From contig NZ_CP179211.1 in assembly GCF_051201665.1 (NCBI RefSeq), positions 36,126 through 100,125 on the forward strand: DNA of 64,000 bases. The letters run 5' to 3'. The notes below the pieces were generated by a model. It saw only the letters and a program-made list of their open reading frames with translations, ran no database searches and was not told where the DNA came from. This document shows, one piece after another, positions 35,692 through 44,430 of this stretch (positions are counted from its first letter, which is position 1; every line of letters begins with the position of its first letter). The stretch comes from Psychrobium sp051201665 (GTDB taxonomy: Bacteria; Pseudomonadota; Gammaproteobacteria; Enterobacterales; Psychrobiaceae). The position numbers were made by a program, and so were the translations under genes.

Positions 35692-36273
35692 TTATTTGGC
35701 TTGTTTAACTTTTTGTTTATTAATTTGCGAATACATTTTTTCAAATGCAGCATCCATGGCCGAGTTGCTTTCAATCGACTGAGCCTCTGAAAGTAGTTTG
35801 TTGTATTGGCTATACGGCATTTTAAGTAATGAATAAGCATGAACCTTTGTACCTACGACAAATACTTCTCTTTTTACTCGTTCAACACCGGATAATGGGA
35901 CGCTATCGACAACTGCATCAATTAATGAGGTTGATTGGCTAGATAGGTCAGCATCAGTATTTAATTGCTCGTAGGTTCTATCTTGGCCAGTGAATACTTG
36001 TTTAATTTGTGTTGCTAAATCGAACTTTGCACGTTGTTCTGATAGCTTAAGCGAGTAATGAACCTTGTTCGCTTCACCAAAACCAACGCCATAAACACCT
36101 GTTGCATCAGGTTTCGGAACTTCTAAATACCAATCAGGCACCTGCGCAAGAGAATCTTTTAGTTGCTCCAAACGTTGCTCAATAGCTTCATTTGCTATAT
36201 CCGCTTGTTTGTCAGCTATTGAAGAACAACCAGAAGCAATAAGTATCGTTGATATTAAAGTTATTTTTTTCAT
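35692..36273 (-). CDS. LPP20-family lipoprotein
   Basis: 193 residues with a lipobox (ILIASGC, Cys16). The mature part has WYLEVPKPDATGVYGVGFGE and a DLATQIKQVFTGQDRT helix, the LPP20/FlgT-like pattern. Probably anchored in the outer membrane. Divergent from tus, with which it shares the repeat-rich intergenic region. Confidence 0.72.
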   Translation of the reverse strand: MKKITLISTILIASGCSSIADKQADIANEAIEQRLEQLKDSLAQVPDWYLEVPKPDATGVYGVGFGEANKVHYSLKLSEQRAKFDLATQIKQVFTGQDRTYEQLNTDADLSSQSTSLIDAVVDSVPLSGVERVKREVFVVGTKVHAYSLLKMPYSQYNKLLSEAQSIESNSAMDAAFEKMYSQINKQKVKQAK

Positions 36274-36324
36274 GTTAAACCTTTAAAAGTAGTGAGTGTT
36301 TAATGAGATTAGCAAATAATAATA

Positions 36325-36534
36325 ATGGCGCAACTTGGTAATTATCAATATAAAAGTATACCATCATGCAAAATTGAGAATAATACAACACTACCCACAC
36401 TCAACATTCAAACACGAAAAAATTGCCCCTCGATTCAAAAAAGAATGCGAAATGCAAAAAAAAAGAAATTTAAGTAGATAAAATGACAATAAAGTTTGCG
36501 CCATCCAATATAATTACAGCATGATGGTATACTT
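36325..36534. promoter_or_regulatory. Inverted 16-base repeats upstream of tus (candidate Ter sites)
   Basis: AAGTATACCATCATGC (36354-36369) and its exact inverse GCATGATGGTATACTT (36519-36534) are 149 bases apart; the second lies 10 bases before the tus start codon. A second pair ATGGCGCAACTT (36325-36336) and AAGTTTGCGCCAT (36492-36504) accompanies them. The minus strand at 36525-36510 also matches the E. coli Ter consensus at 11 of 15 positions, though not at the G that forms the Tus lock. In E. coli, TerB overlaps the tus promoter in the same way. Orientation is unresolved. Confidence 0.5.
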
Positions 36535-36544
36535 AGGAGTTAAC

Positions 36545-37450
36545 ATGACAAATATTGTAAACATGGTTCAGTCATTATTTTATGAACTTAAACGTGAAAC
36601 AAATGACCTCAAGCAGTACTTAAGGACTAACAAACCACAACAAATAATATGTTTTGAATTACCGGCCATTTCAGCTGAAACCAAAGAATTGCCGAGTTTT
36701 GAAGAACGCACTATTACTGTCAAGCAAATTACTGATCATGAGCAAGCTCTTGCTTTGGCTAATCGGTATTTATCAAATTATTTTATAGAAGATAATGCAT
36801 CTAAAAAATTTGCTTCAAGATGTCCGGGCATCATTCAGATGAAATCTGAGCATAAAGATTATGTCGTTTTACGTATTACTCGTATTAATAGAATTAAAGA
36901 AGAAATTAAAGCAGCTATAACAGCAAAAGATGAAGAAGGGATCGATTTATTTACCAGGAGTGAACGTTTCAATATTTTACGTGAAGCTATACCAGGTGTC
37001 GTCACTTTAAAGTTATATCGAAAAATACAGTGTATCGCCCAATCATTAGCATCTATTTCTTTTACGTGGGCGAATAAACAATCAATTACCAAAATTGATC
37101 TTGAATCTTTAAAAAAGCTACTAGAGTTAAATAAAAAGAACATTCCAAGTGAATCTCAACAGAATGAATGGGATGACTTCATTAATCTTGAAATAAAAGC
37201 TGTTACTGATTCAAAAGCTAAAATGTTTAAATTTAGAAGACCTGTTCCTGCAGCTCCAATGGTTAATTTAAGGTTTACTGATAAAACCAAAGCGATGAGA
37301 CATGCACATTTACCAATATTTATATTTGGTAATGAAGTGATTAAGGTTTCGCCTTTAAAAAGTTACTGGCCAGATACAGGGCATTACAGACAACGCATAG
37401 AAATCGAGAAATACCTAATAAACAGACTTAAAATAATCCCTACTGACTAA
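36545..37450 (+). CDS. tus: Tus-like replication terminator protein
   Basis: 301 residues (E. coli Tus has 309) from ATG 36545, which follows AGGAG; an ATG at 36521 lies within the inverted repeat. The alignment with Tus is clear by eye: RFNILREAIPGVVTLKLYR against RFEWVHRHLPGLITLNAYR, FTWANKQSITKI against FGWANKHIIKNL, FKFRRPVPAAPM against LKIKRPVKVQPI, and MRHAHLPIFIF against VQHACPTPLIA. Binds Ter DNA and blocks the replicative helicase from one side. A plasmid copy beside an iteron origin suggests control of fork direction or termination. Confidence 0.85.
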   Translation: MTNIVNMVQSLFYELKRETNDLKQYLRTNKPQQIICFELPAISAETKELPSFEERTITVKQITDHEQALALANRYLSNYFIEDNASKKFASRCPGIIQMKSEHKDYVVLRITRINRIKEEIKAAITAKDEEGIDLFTRSERFNILREAIPGVVTLKLYRKIQCIAQSLASISFTWANKQSITKIDLESLKKLLELNKKNIPSESQQNEWDDFINLEIKAVTDSKAKMFKFRRPVPAAPMVNLRFTDKTKAMRHAHLPIFIFGNEVIKVSPLKSYWPDTGHYRQRIEIEKYLINRLKIIPTD

Positions 37451-37543
37451 AAAACAGACGGAGTTTAAAAAAATTGAAAATTCGAGAAAAAATTGGAATA
37501 TGTTCAATATAAATACTGATAGAATTTTCGTATAACTAAAGTA

Positions 37544-37888
37544 AATATTAAAAGTTAAGTTAACTTCTAATATTTACATGGTTAATTTTAAGTCACACTT
37601 TTAAGATTAAAGTTAACTTCTAGTCAAATACTTTTTATATGTACGTGCAACATCAATTATTACTTAAAATAAACTTAACTTTTAGTATTTTCTAATTTTA
37701 TATAAATTAAATTACTTAAAGTTAACTTAACTTTTAATAATCCCTCTACCAATTTACTCTTTTAGAACCAAGATTAAACTTAACTTCTAATATTTCCTTC
37801 TCTTTAAACCTAACTTCTAATATCCTTTACTTGCAATTAAAGCTAACTTCTAATATTTTAGATCAAATGATACTTAACTTTTGATCTA
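37544..37888. repeat. Iterons of the replication origin, left array
   Basis: At least nine copies of a 15-base sequence near TTAACTTCTAATATT: 37544 (inverted), 37560, 37613, 37675, 37727, 37780, 37810, 37843, 37874. Variation is mostly at TTC/TTT and the last bases. The last copy overlaps the inverted repeat AGATCAAA...TTTGATCT just ahead of the initiator gene, suggesting autorepression. The region 37451-37904 is very AT-rich, as expected for an origin (oriV). Confidence 0.82.
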
Positions 37889-37904
37889 AACTTACGGAAC
37901 ACAA

Positions 37905-38999
37905 ATGGCAGATTCTGATCCTAACGAGCTTTCAGTATATGACTTCATTTTTAATGATTTCTTAACTCAACAAAAAGGCGAGCAGCTAGTATCCAGCTCT
38001 ATGTTTAATAAGATTTTTATTATGGGTAATCGTGTTCCAAAAGAGCTCATCGATCAGATAGCAGATAACCCACAAAAAATAGAAGATATGTTGACTGCTA
38101 ACATCCCATTATTTCAGACATCCATATCTAAACGTTATTGGGTGACTCAAAACAGAGGTTTTGACAAAGTAAACGTTGATATCTACGGTGCAATTTGCCT
38201 AGCTGATGATAGACATTTACTTGACTGTTTAATTGCTCATGGAAATATTATTAATGGTGCAGATAAGTACACTCTAAGACAAGTTGCTGAAGGTTGTGGT
38301 TTGCAAGACGTTGCATGGGAATTTACCGATCTTAATTATATTGATAAACCAATGCTTAACAGAGGTATATACTTTCATATTTCTGTTAAGGATTTATTTA
38401 AAGCGCTAGGACTTAAAGCAGCTAAAAAAAACCGTGAAACGATTCTTAAACGGCTAAGAAGATTGTCTATTATGAAGTTAGTTCTTAGTCCTGTTAGTGG
38501 AGAAACAGTATTAACTCAGGGAAAAACTGGTTTTTCATTTGTAGATGAGAAGTTTTTCTCACTACTGGATAAGTCGAAAATTAGAAATGGTATATTTTCT
38601 TCAGATACATATACCGATCTTATTGTTAATGTGTCTGGATATTATGTACAAAGCTTAAAAAAAGATGGCGCTATTAGTCGTAAAAGATTAAAAAATCATT
38701 ATGTAAATTTAGTTGGTAAGAATTGTATTGAAGATTTTTATAAGTCGCTTGAAGAACATAAAAGAGAGTTTTTGCATGGACGTGAGCTCAGTTTTTTCAT
38801 TAATCTGTACATTGATAATAAAATGTCATTGTTTGGAATCAATAGAAATCACAAATATAAACAAATCATGCAGCAAATAGCTGAGAGTGAGCAGAAATTG
38901 ATTAATCATTTTAATATGACATTAGAGCCTATCATCGATCATAAAAATAAAATAAAAGATTACAAGCTAATTTATTTAGGAAGAATGAGTAACCAATAA
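37905..38999 (+). CDS. Replication initiator protein
   Basis: 364 residues, soluble, with winged-helix-like stretches (ALGLKAAKKNRETILKRLRRLSIMKLVLS). Its place between two iteron arrays and its overlap with a RepA-like helicase gene identify it as the iteron-binding initiator. I do not recognise a close family; RepC of IncQ plasmids is a functional analogue. Expressed from a start after TACGGAACACAA. Confidence 0.75.
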   Translation: MADSDPNELSVYDFIFNDFLTQQKGEQLVSSSMFNKIFIMGNRVPKELIDQIADNPQKIEDMLTANIPLFQTSISKRYWVTQNRGFDKVNVDIYGAICLADDRHLLDCLIAHGNIINGADKYTLRQVAEGCGLQDVAWEFTDLNYIDKPMLNRGIYFHISVKDLFKALGLKAAKKNRETILKRLRRLSIMKLVLSPVSGETVLTQGKTGFSFVDEKFFSLLDKSKIRNGIFSSDTYTDLIVNVSGYYVQSLKKDGAISRKRLKNHYVNLVGKNCIEDFYKSLEEHKREFLHGRELSFFINLYIDNKMSLFGINRNHKYKQIMQQIAESEQKLINHFNMTLEPIIDHKNKIKDYKLIYLGRMSNQ

Positions 39000-39976
39000 T
39001 GGGAAAGTTATTACAATTAGATCCAGTAACATTAAGTAATAGTGCTAACGAGCGTTCTTCTCTTTCTATCGTGAGGGGGCTTTCGAGAGGTGAAGTAGGA
39101 TTTATTCTAGCTGCACCAGATACAGGTAAAGGCTACTTATGCTTATCAATGTGTTATGAGTTGGCTTCTGAATTAAGTTTAGTTGGTTTAAAAACAACTA
39201 AACAGCCAATAAAGACACTCTATTGGCCAAAAGAAGATGGTTTCGCTGCAGTTGCACAACGTATCAGTGATCATTTTTTAAATTTTTCTACTAAAAATAC
39301 AAATGAAATATTAAAAAATTTTAAAATTTGGCAGAGCGAACAATATATAAGTGAGGATAAAACCGACACTATCGCGTACAAAGAATTAAATGATTTAATT
39401 GCTACTGCAAAAGATTTCGATATTTTATTTATAGATACGTTACGTGAGTGTGTTGGTCCTAAGGATGAAGTTAAAGATGATAAGCTTATTAAGTTAATTT
39501 TACAGAAAATAGCGAAAGAAGCAGATATAGCTATTATTGCTTGTCATCATATCACCAAGGATGCAGCAAAAGGAAAAGAGCCTATATCAAGTGTTAGTGG
39601 TAGTGGTCTAAGTGAAACACTTGCTAATAGTCGTATGCTAATTCATATAGAAAAAGTAATAAAGAATAATAAAGAATCTACTTTGATAAGTCATATAAAG
39701 CATAATTATATAGCTAAGGAAGATGTTCTTCGCTCTAAAATATGTACCTGGTCTGATAATAACCTTTTAACTTTAAAGTCATCTTCATTAGTGAATAGTA
39801 AAAAAGCCATTGAAAGACAAGTTATTGAAGAAGTAGAACCAAGTGAAATTAATATGGATTCAGTTACATTAAGCCACTCTTCAATGTTAATAATGGAAGA
39901 GCAAGCTGAACTTACTAATCCTTTATCAGATGTTGATCTTATGGAACATAAAAAGTTTATAGATTCTCAAAATTGA
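38999..39976 (+). CDS. RepA-like hexameric replicative helicase
   Basis: 325 residues, RecA-like fold of the RSF1010 RepA type: IVRGLSRGEVGFILAAPDTGKGYL (Walker A region at about 36-44), FDILFIDTLRECVGP motif with the Walker B Asp, and IAIIACHHITKDA with VSGSGLSETLANSR. The Walker A Ser/Thr after GK is Gly (GKGYL), which is unusual. Overlaps the initiator gene by one base. Probably loads at oriV with the initiator. Confidence 0.8.
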   Translation: MGKLLQLDPVTLSNSANERSSLSIVRGLSRGEVGFILAAPDTGKGYLCLSMCYELASELSLVGLKTTKQPIKTLYWPKEDGFAAVAQRISDHFLNFSTKNTNEILKNFKIWQSEQYISEDKTDTIAYKELNDLIATAKDFDILFIDTLRECVGPKDEVKDDKLIKLILQKIAKEADIAIIACHHITKDAAKGKEPISSVSGSGLSETLANSRMLIHIEKVIKNNKESTLISHIKHNYIAKEDVLRSKICTWSDNNLLTLKSSSLVNSKKAIERQVIEEVEPSEINMDSVTLSHSSMLIMEEQAELTNPLSDVDLMEHKKFIDSQN

Positions 39977-39998
39977 TCATAAGTTAGGTATAATCTTC

Positions 39999-40163
39999 AA
40001 TATTAGATCTAAAGTTAAGTTTGAAATTAAATTTTAGATCTAAAGTAAGGTTTAAAAGATCTTAATTTAACTATAAAAGATCCAATTTAACCTAACTTCT
40101 AATATTTAGATCATTATTTAGCTTTAATTTGTACCATAGAACTATAGAACTATAGAACTATAG
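39999..40163. repeat. Right iteron array and AACTATAG repeats
   Basis: Two TTAGATCTAAAGT-type sites (about 40002 and 40033) are followed by CTAACTTCTAATATT at 40092 continuing into TAGATC. Then come three perfect tandem AACTATAG units (40140-40163) after a partial one. With the left array these bracket the rep operon. No gene in 39977-40281. Confidence 0.65.
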
Positions 40164-40228
40164 ATCCTTATGTTATCTAAGGCTGTAAGTTCCAAGAAAA
40201 TAACTATCGCGCTATCGCTTGCTAGGCA

Positions 40229-40264
40229 CGAAATAGTGAAAAAACAAGTTTCTTCACTATTTCG
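40229..40264. repeat. 12-base perfect hairpin before the 40282 gene
   Basis: CGAAATAGTGAA (40229-40240) with TTCACTATTTCG (40253-40264), loop of 12. It may be an operator, a single-strand initiation site or a terminator of the rep operon. Confidence 0.45.
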
Positions 40265-40281
40265 CACCATCATTTATTCAA

Positions 40282-40821
40282 ATGAGTTTTTTATTTATGT
40301 TTAGAAATACACAGTTTTTAATAAGTCTTCTTGCTTTGTTATTCTCGGTGAATATTTTAGCTGATGAGGTTTCATTTAAGGTAATTGATAAAGAAGGGGG
40401 AATTCCTTCTTATAAGGATGCTATAACAGGTTTAAAGTTAAATGCCTTATCAAGTATTAAAAGTAACGTTAAAGTTACTAATATGTTGTCTGGAGACTCT
40501 GTTGTTGAGGAGTTTAATGAATATAAAGACGGATATATTCAATTATTTAATATTAGAAAAGTTGAAAGAGAGGGTGGGGTTTGGTTAGTTGCTGAATATA
40601 AGCATTCTACTAGTAATTATAAGCTTCTAAATATTAGTAAAGAAATTGATGGTGAAGTAGAGCAGTTATATATTCAAGCTTCTAATATTGATCGATTACT
40701 TAATTTAAAAAACGAAACGATAGATGATATTACATTACTTGATGAAAAAGGTATTGATACGTCTTTTTTAAAGCAAGAAGTTCAAAAAATTAACTTCCTT
40801 TTAACCAGATATTTCAATTGA
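40282..40821 (+). CDS. Exported protein, FlgT/LPP20-like fold
   Basis: 179 residues with a signal peptide (hydrophobic FLISLLALLFSVNILA). The mature N-terminus (YKDAITGLKLNALSSIKSNV..., then GGVWLVAEYK) resembles the exported proteins at 674 and 35692. Intact: its stop is followed by a terminator before the IS256 element. Function unknown. Confidence 0.65.
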   Translation: MSFLFMFRNTQFLISLLALLFSVNILADEVSFKVIDKEGGIPSYKDAITGLKLNALSSIKSNVKVTNMLSGDSVVEEFNEYKDGYIQLFNIRKVEREGGVWLVAEYKHSTSNYKLLNISKEIDGEVEQLYIQASNIDRLLNLKNETIDDITLLDEKGIDTSFLKQEVQKINFLLTRYFN

Positions 40822-40826
40822 ATAGT

Positions 40827-40856
40827 AACGGGATAGTTATATTAGGTTATCCCGTT
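40827..40856 (+). terminator. Terminator-like hairpin
   Basis: AACGGGATA (40827-40835) with TATCCCGTT (40848-40856) directly after the 40282 gene. Only a weak T-run follows. Confidence 0.5.
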
Positions 40857-41271
40857 AGTATGTCTAAAAAGAGGGCGTTCAACATTCTGTGTCAGGCTTA
40901 ATTTTCTAAATATCAATGACGCTATCTAAACGTCCCTCAAAATATATCGCCAACTGAGAAACACACAAGCTCCAGTTATGGATTGGCATCGTCCATTTTT
41001 CAGAAGCATTCAATATGCCAGCATACAACAGCTTCAACAAGCTTGTCAGTGACTGCGCTAATCGTTCCTGTGGCCACGTTAATACCGTACATCTCCTCTA
41101 CATGTGCATTGATATCACGATAACTCATTCCCAAGCTAAACATCGAGAGTATTTTGCGATCGATTTCATCTGATAGTGAGGTTTGATTTTTCGTAAGCGT
41201 CTGGCGAAATGCGCATAACATTGCGAATTCCAAATGACTAACATTGCTTTTATTTAAAATAGAGGCGTCAA

Positions 41272-41589
41272 ATGAGAAAGCATAGAAAAAAGCACGAATG
41301 GGCAGCAGTCTTTGAAGAGCAACAACGCAGTGGCTTAAGCATCATTGAGTTTTGTAAGCTGCATGCCATATCAACAACCAACTTTTATAAGGTGCGAGCG
41401 AACATTCGAGGTAAAACATCCGGTAAGCCAGCCTTTATCAAAGCAACGATTACTAAAGATAATGACAATCCTAACGTCACATCAACAAGCCAAGTGTTCA
41501 GGCTCACAACAAAACACGCACAAATCATATTGCCAAACCACTGCTCAAGCCAGTTTATCGTTGATATTCTCAAAGGACTGCAAGCATGA
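41272..41589 (+). CDS. tnpA: IS66 accessory protein TnpA
   Basis: 105 residues with the IS66 OrfA pattern (WAAVFEEQQRSGLSIIEFCKLHAISTTNFY), a helix-turn-helix start. Overlaps tnpB by 4 bases. Confidence 0.85.
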   Translation: MRKHRKKHEWAAVFEEQQRSGLSIIEFCKLHAISTTNFYKVRANIRGKTSGKPAFIKATITKDNDNPNVTSTSQVFRLTTKHAQIILPNHCSSQFIVDILKGLQA

Positions 41590-41933
41590 AGATGTTTGTC
41601 GAACCAGACCAAATCTATTTACATCGCGATTTTGTTGATTTTAGAAAGTCTATTAACGGGCTAACTGAACTTGTTGAAAACTCACTTGAGCGCGATGCTT
41701 ATACCGGTGAACTATTTATTTTTTGCAATAAATCCAAGGATAAAATCAAGCTGCTTTACTGGGATAAAACGGGGTTTGCCCTGTGGTATAAACGACTAGA
41801 TAAGCACAAGTTTAAATGGCCCAGTAAAATCAACGAGCAATCACTAGCGCTAGATGTGCAACAGCTTGACTGGTTACTCTCTGGTTTTGATGTGCTTGGC
41901 CATGAGACACTTAACTACCAGTCATTATTATGA
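41586..41933 (+). CDS. tnpB: IS66 accessory protein TnpB
   Basis: 115 residues, IS66 Orf2 family: DFVDFRKSINGLTELVE and LYWDKTGFALWYKRLDKHKFKWP. Intact. Confidence 0.92.
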   Translation: MKMFVEPDQIYLHRDFVDFRKSINGLTELVENSLERDAYTGELFIFCNKSKDKIKLLYWDKTGFALWYKRLDKHKFKWPSKINEQSLALDVQQLDWLLSGFDVLGHETLNYQSLL

Positions 41934-42035
41934 TCTTATTCTCGTCAAGGAACATTGACGAAACTCTCTAGATTACCTCGCATTAATTTCCCCTCAATAG
42001 CGCATAGTCGTTGGCTTTTTGTTAAGCTTCTGAGT

Positions 42036-43586
42036 ATGAAAATAGACATTAACTCACTCCCTGATGACCCCGCACAACTTAAGCAAATGCTGCTTGAGTT
42101 GCAACGGAGTGTGAGTGAAAAAGATAAAATCATCAGCGAGCAACTATCACAAATAAACCAGTTTATTGAAGATTACGAACTGGCAAAACGTAAGGCTTAT
42201 GGTAAACGTTCTGAAAAGCTCGCCGGCAACGATGAAGTCTTTAACGAGGCCGAAGAAACGCTCGATGATGAAGATAAAGCGCTTATTGCTCAGAGTGATA
42301 ATCAACAAGCTGCTCGCGATAAGCAATCACCCAAGCGCAAACCGTTGCCCAAGGATCTTGACAGAGAGATCGTCGTCATTGACGTACCAGATGCTGAAAA
42401 AATCTGTGACTGTTGCCAAGGTGAACTTCACCAAATAGGTGAAGCGAGCAGTGAAAAGCTAGAGTTTATCCCCGCTCAAATCAAAGTGATTGAAACAAGG
42501 CGGCCTAAATATAGCTGCCGTCACTGCGAGAAAGAAGAAACAAGCAACACTATCAAGGTCGCTCCAGTTCCAGCGTCCCCCATCCCTAAAGGTATTGCCA
42601 CCGCAAGCTTATTAAGTCAGATAATCAGTGGGAAGTATCAATATGGATTACCGCTCTATCGACAAGAATCTATGTTTAGGGAGCTGGGGATAGAGTTAAG
42701 CCGTAAAAGCATGTCGCAATGGGTGATACGTTGTAGCGAGCTTCTTGAGCCAATCACTCAAGCATTAAGGCAGCACTTACTGAAGCAGCGTGTGATTAAT
42801 GCCGACGAAACGACGTTAAATGTTACCAACGAGGAAAAATCGACTTGTTACATGTGGGTCTATTGCGCGGGCAAAGATAAACTGAGCAACAGCGTTTTGC
42901 CAAACATAGTGCTCTATGATTATCAAAATAATCGGCGTGGTGAATGTGTGGTTAATTACCTTGATGGCTATACAGGATACCTCCAAGTAGATGGCTATCA
43001 GGCGTACGGTCAAACGAAAGCTACCTTGGCAGGATGTATGGCGCACGCTCGGCGAAAATTTACAGATGCTAAAGCGGTCCAGCCCAAAAATAAGACGGGC
43101 AAGTCTGATGTGGTGCTGACATTAATCCAAACGCTTTATGGCATAGAGTCTGGCTTAGTAGGAAAATCATTTGAGGAGATAAAAGCCAGACGGCAGGAAA
43201 AATCCAAACCTATCCTAGATAAAATTCAGGCATGGGCACTAGCGCACCGAGACAAGGTGCCGGAGAAAACGAAGTTGGGGATAGCCATAAAATACTGGCT
43301 CAACCAATGGCCAAAACTCATCACTTATCTCGATGATGGGCAAATAAGCATCGACAACAATCGTGCAGAGCGAGCTGTAAAGCCGTTTGTCATTGGTCGC
43401 AAGAACTGGTTGTTCTCAAACACGGCGCGGGGTGCAAAAGCCAGCGCGATATTGTATAGCCTCATTGAAACGGCGAAGGCCAACGGCAAGTTCGCCGATA
43501 GCTACCTGCAATACTGCCTAAACGAGTTGGCAAAGAATCCAGAAGACGTTGAATATCTGCTACCTTGGAATGTTAAGCTTGTCTAG
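42036..43586 (+). CDS. tnpC: IS66 transposase TnpC
   Basis: 516 residues from ATG 42036 (MKIDINSLPDDPAQL); an in-frame TTG at 41955 is less likely. Zinc-finger-like CDCCQGELHQIG, the DDE core with NADETTLNV and DGYQAYG, and IDNNRAERAVKPFVIGRKNWLFS. Intact. Confidence 0.93.
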   Translation: MKIDINSLPDDPAQLKQMLLELQRSVSEKDKIISEQLSQINQFIEDYELAKRKAYGKRSEKLAGNDEVFNEAEETLDDEDKALIAQSDNQQAARDKQSPKRKPLPKDLDREIVVIDVPDAEKICDCCQGELHQIGEASSEKLEFIPAQIKVIETRRPKYSCRHCEKEETSNTIKVAPVPASPIPKGIATASLLSQIISGKYQYGLPLYRQESMFRELGIELSRKSMSQWVIRCSELLEPITQALRQHLLKQRVINADETTLNVTNEEKSTCYMWVYCAGKDKLSNSVLPNIVLYDYQNNRRGECVVNYLDGYTGYLQVDGYQAYGQTKATLAGCMAHARRKFTDAKAVQPKNKTGKSDVVLTLIQTLYGIESGLVGKSFEEIKARRQEKSKPILDKIQAWALAHRDKVPEKTKLGIAIKYWLNQWPKLITYLDDGQISIDNNRAERAVKPFVIGRKNWLFSNTARGAKASAILYSLIETAKANGKFADSYLQYCLNELAKNPEDVEYLLPWNVKLV

Positions 43587-43949
43587 GTGCCTTGCCTAGA
43601 CGCTTACGATTTTTCTTCACTAATTGAGGTTCAAATGTTCCATTGCGGTCTCGCGGAGTGTCGAGTTCAAAATTACCAGACGGGTGTTTGATGTTTTTAC
43701 TTGTTCTGCCATTCTTTCTATTAGATTGATTATCGTTGGCTAAGTGGTGCTCTAGTTCGGCATTAAGAGCCGCTTCGGTTAATTGCTTAATCAAAGGGCC
43801 TAAGATGCCATCTTTACCAGTGAGGCTTTTACCAGCTTGTAAATCTGTTAATGCTTGCTCAAAATCAAAAGAGTTAGTCATGTGTCATTCCTGTTTTATT
43901 ATATTCTACTGAAATGACACAGAATTATGAACACTCCCTCTAAAAAATC

Positions 43950-44404
43950 TTAACTCATAGAGTCAGACAACTTACTTAAATTGACCATTACTTCCAATGA
44001 ATATAACCTTGATATTATTTCTTTATCATAGTCATTTAATGCTTCAGTAATTAGTTCGTCTAAATTGTTTAGAGAGTCTAAAGTATCAACTACTGAAACT
44101 TTTTGAGCATCAGTTAATTTATTTTTTCCGGTTTTGATCGATGGAATCATTTTATCATTTATATTTTCTTTTAATGATACGAATACACCCCTTACTGCTC
44201 TATACGCTAATATATCTGCAATTGATTGAATAGATGAGCCTTTGTACATCTCTAATGCTTTATGAGGTTCCATGCCTAGTGCATTAAAAGCTGCTGTTTC
44301 ATCTGATGAAAAGCCAACAGTAGCATTATACCGGCTTTTAGTAAGAGCAGAAGCTATTAAGGTTGCATATTGTGTTTGTAAAGAGCTCCAACTATTAATT
44401 GTAG
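43950..44404 (-). pseudogene. 3' fragment of an unknown gene cut by IS66
   Basis: About 150 codons of a helical soluble protein (…SSLQTQYATLIASALTKSRY…) ending at a normal stop at 43950. Its 5' end is replaced by the IS66 element at 44405. The flank beyond that IS encodes something else and the target duplication does not match, so the missing part was lost or moved. No family recognised. Confidence 0.6.
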
Positions 44405-44430
44405 GTAAGCGTCTAGGCAACGACACCTAG

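Larger units (their letters stand above)
41193..43607 (+). mobile_element. IS66-family element, copy 1
   Basis: 2415 bases. The ends GTAAGCGTCT are inverted, with a perfect 8-base target duplication GATTTTTC (41185-41192 and 43608-43615), the size expected for IS66. Carries tnpA, tnpB and tnpC, all intact. Confidence 0.93.
40906..43881 (-). pseudogene. IS256-family transposase, doubly broken
   Basis: Starts MTNSFDFEQALTDLQAGKSL at 43881, is cut at KKN by the IS66 element near 43608, resumes at 41192 (QTSLSDEIDRKILSMF) and loses its catalytic core through the AGCTT-AGCTT deletion near 41038. The N-terminal part shows what copy 1 looked like before the IS630 insertion. Confidence 0.85.
40871..43938 (-). 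mobile_element. IS256-family element, copy 2, containing IS66 and an internal deletion
   Basis: Ends GAGGGCGTTC (40871) and GAACACTCCC (43938) match copy 1. A perfect 8-base target duplication TCTAAAAA lies at 40863-40870 and 43939-43946. It is interrupted by an IS66 element at 41193-43607. Its transposase also lacks about 660 bases compared with copy 1: the sequence joins at AGCTT between codons corresponding to about 11155 and 11815. Confidence 0.9.

Noticed and set aside
37544..37888. Possible CRISPR array
   Set aside because: Repeats are 15 bases, imperfect, irregularly spaced and in both orientations, as in iterons; no cas genes.
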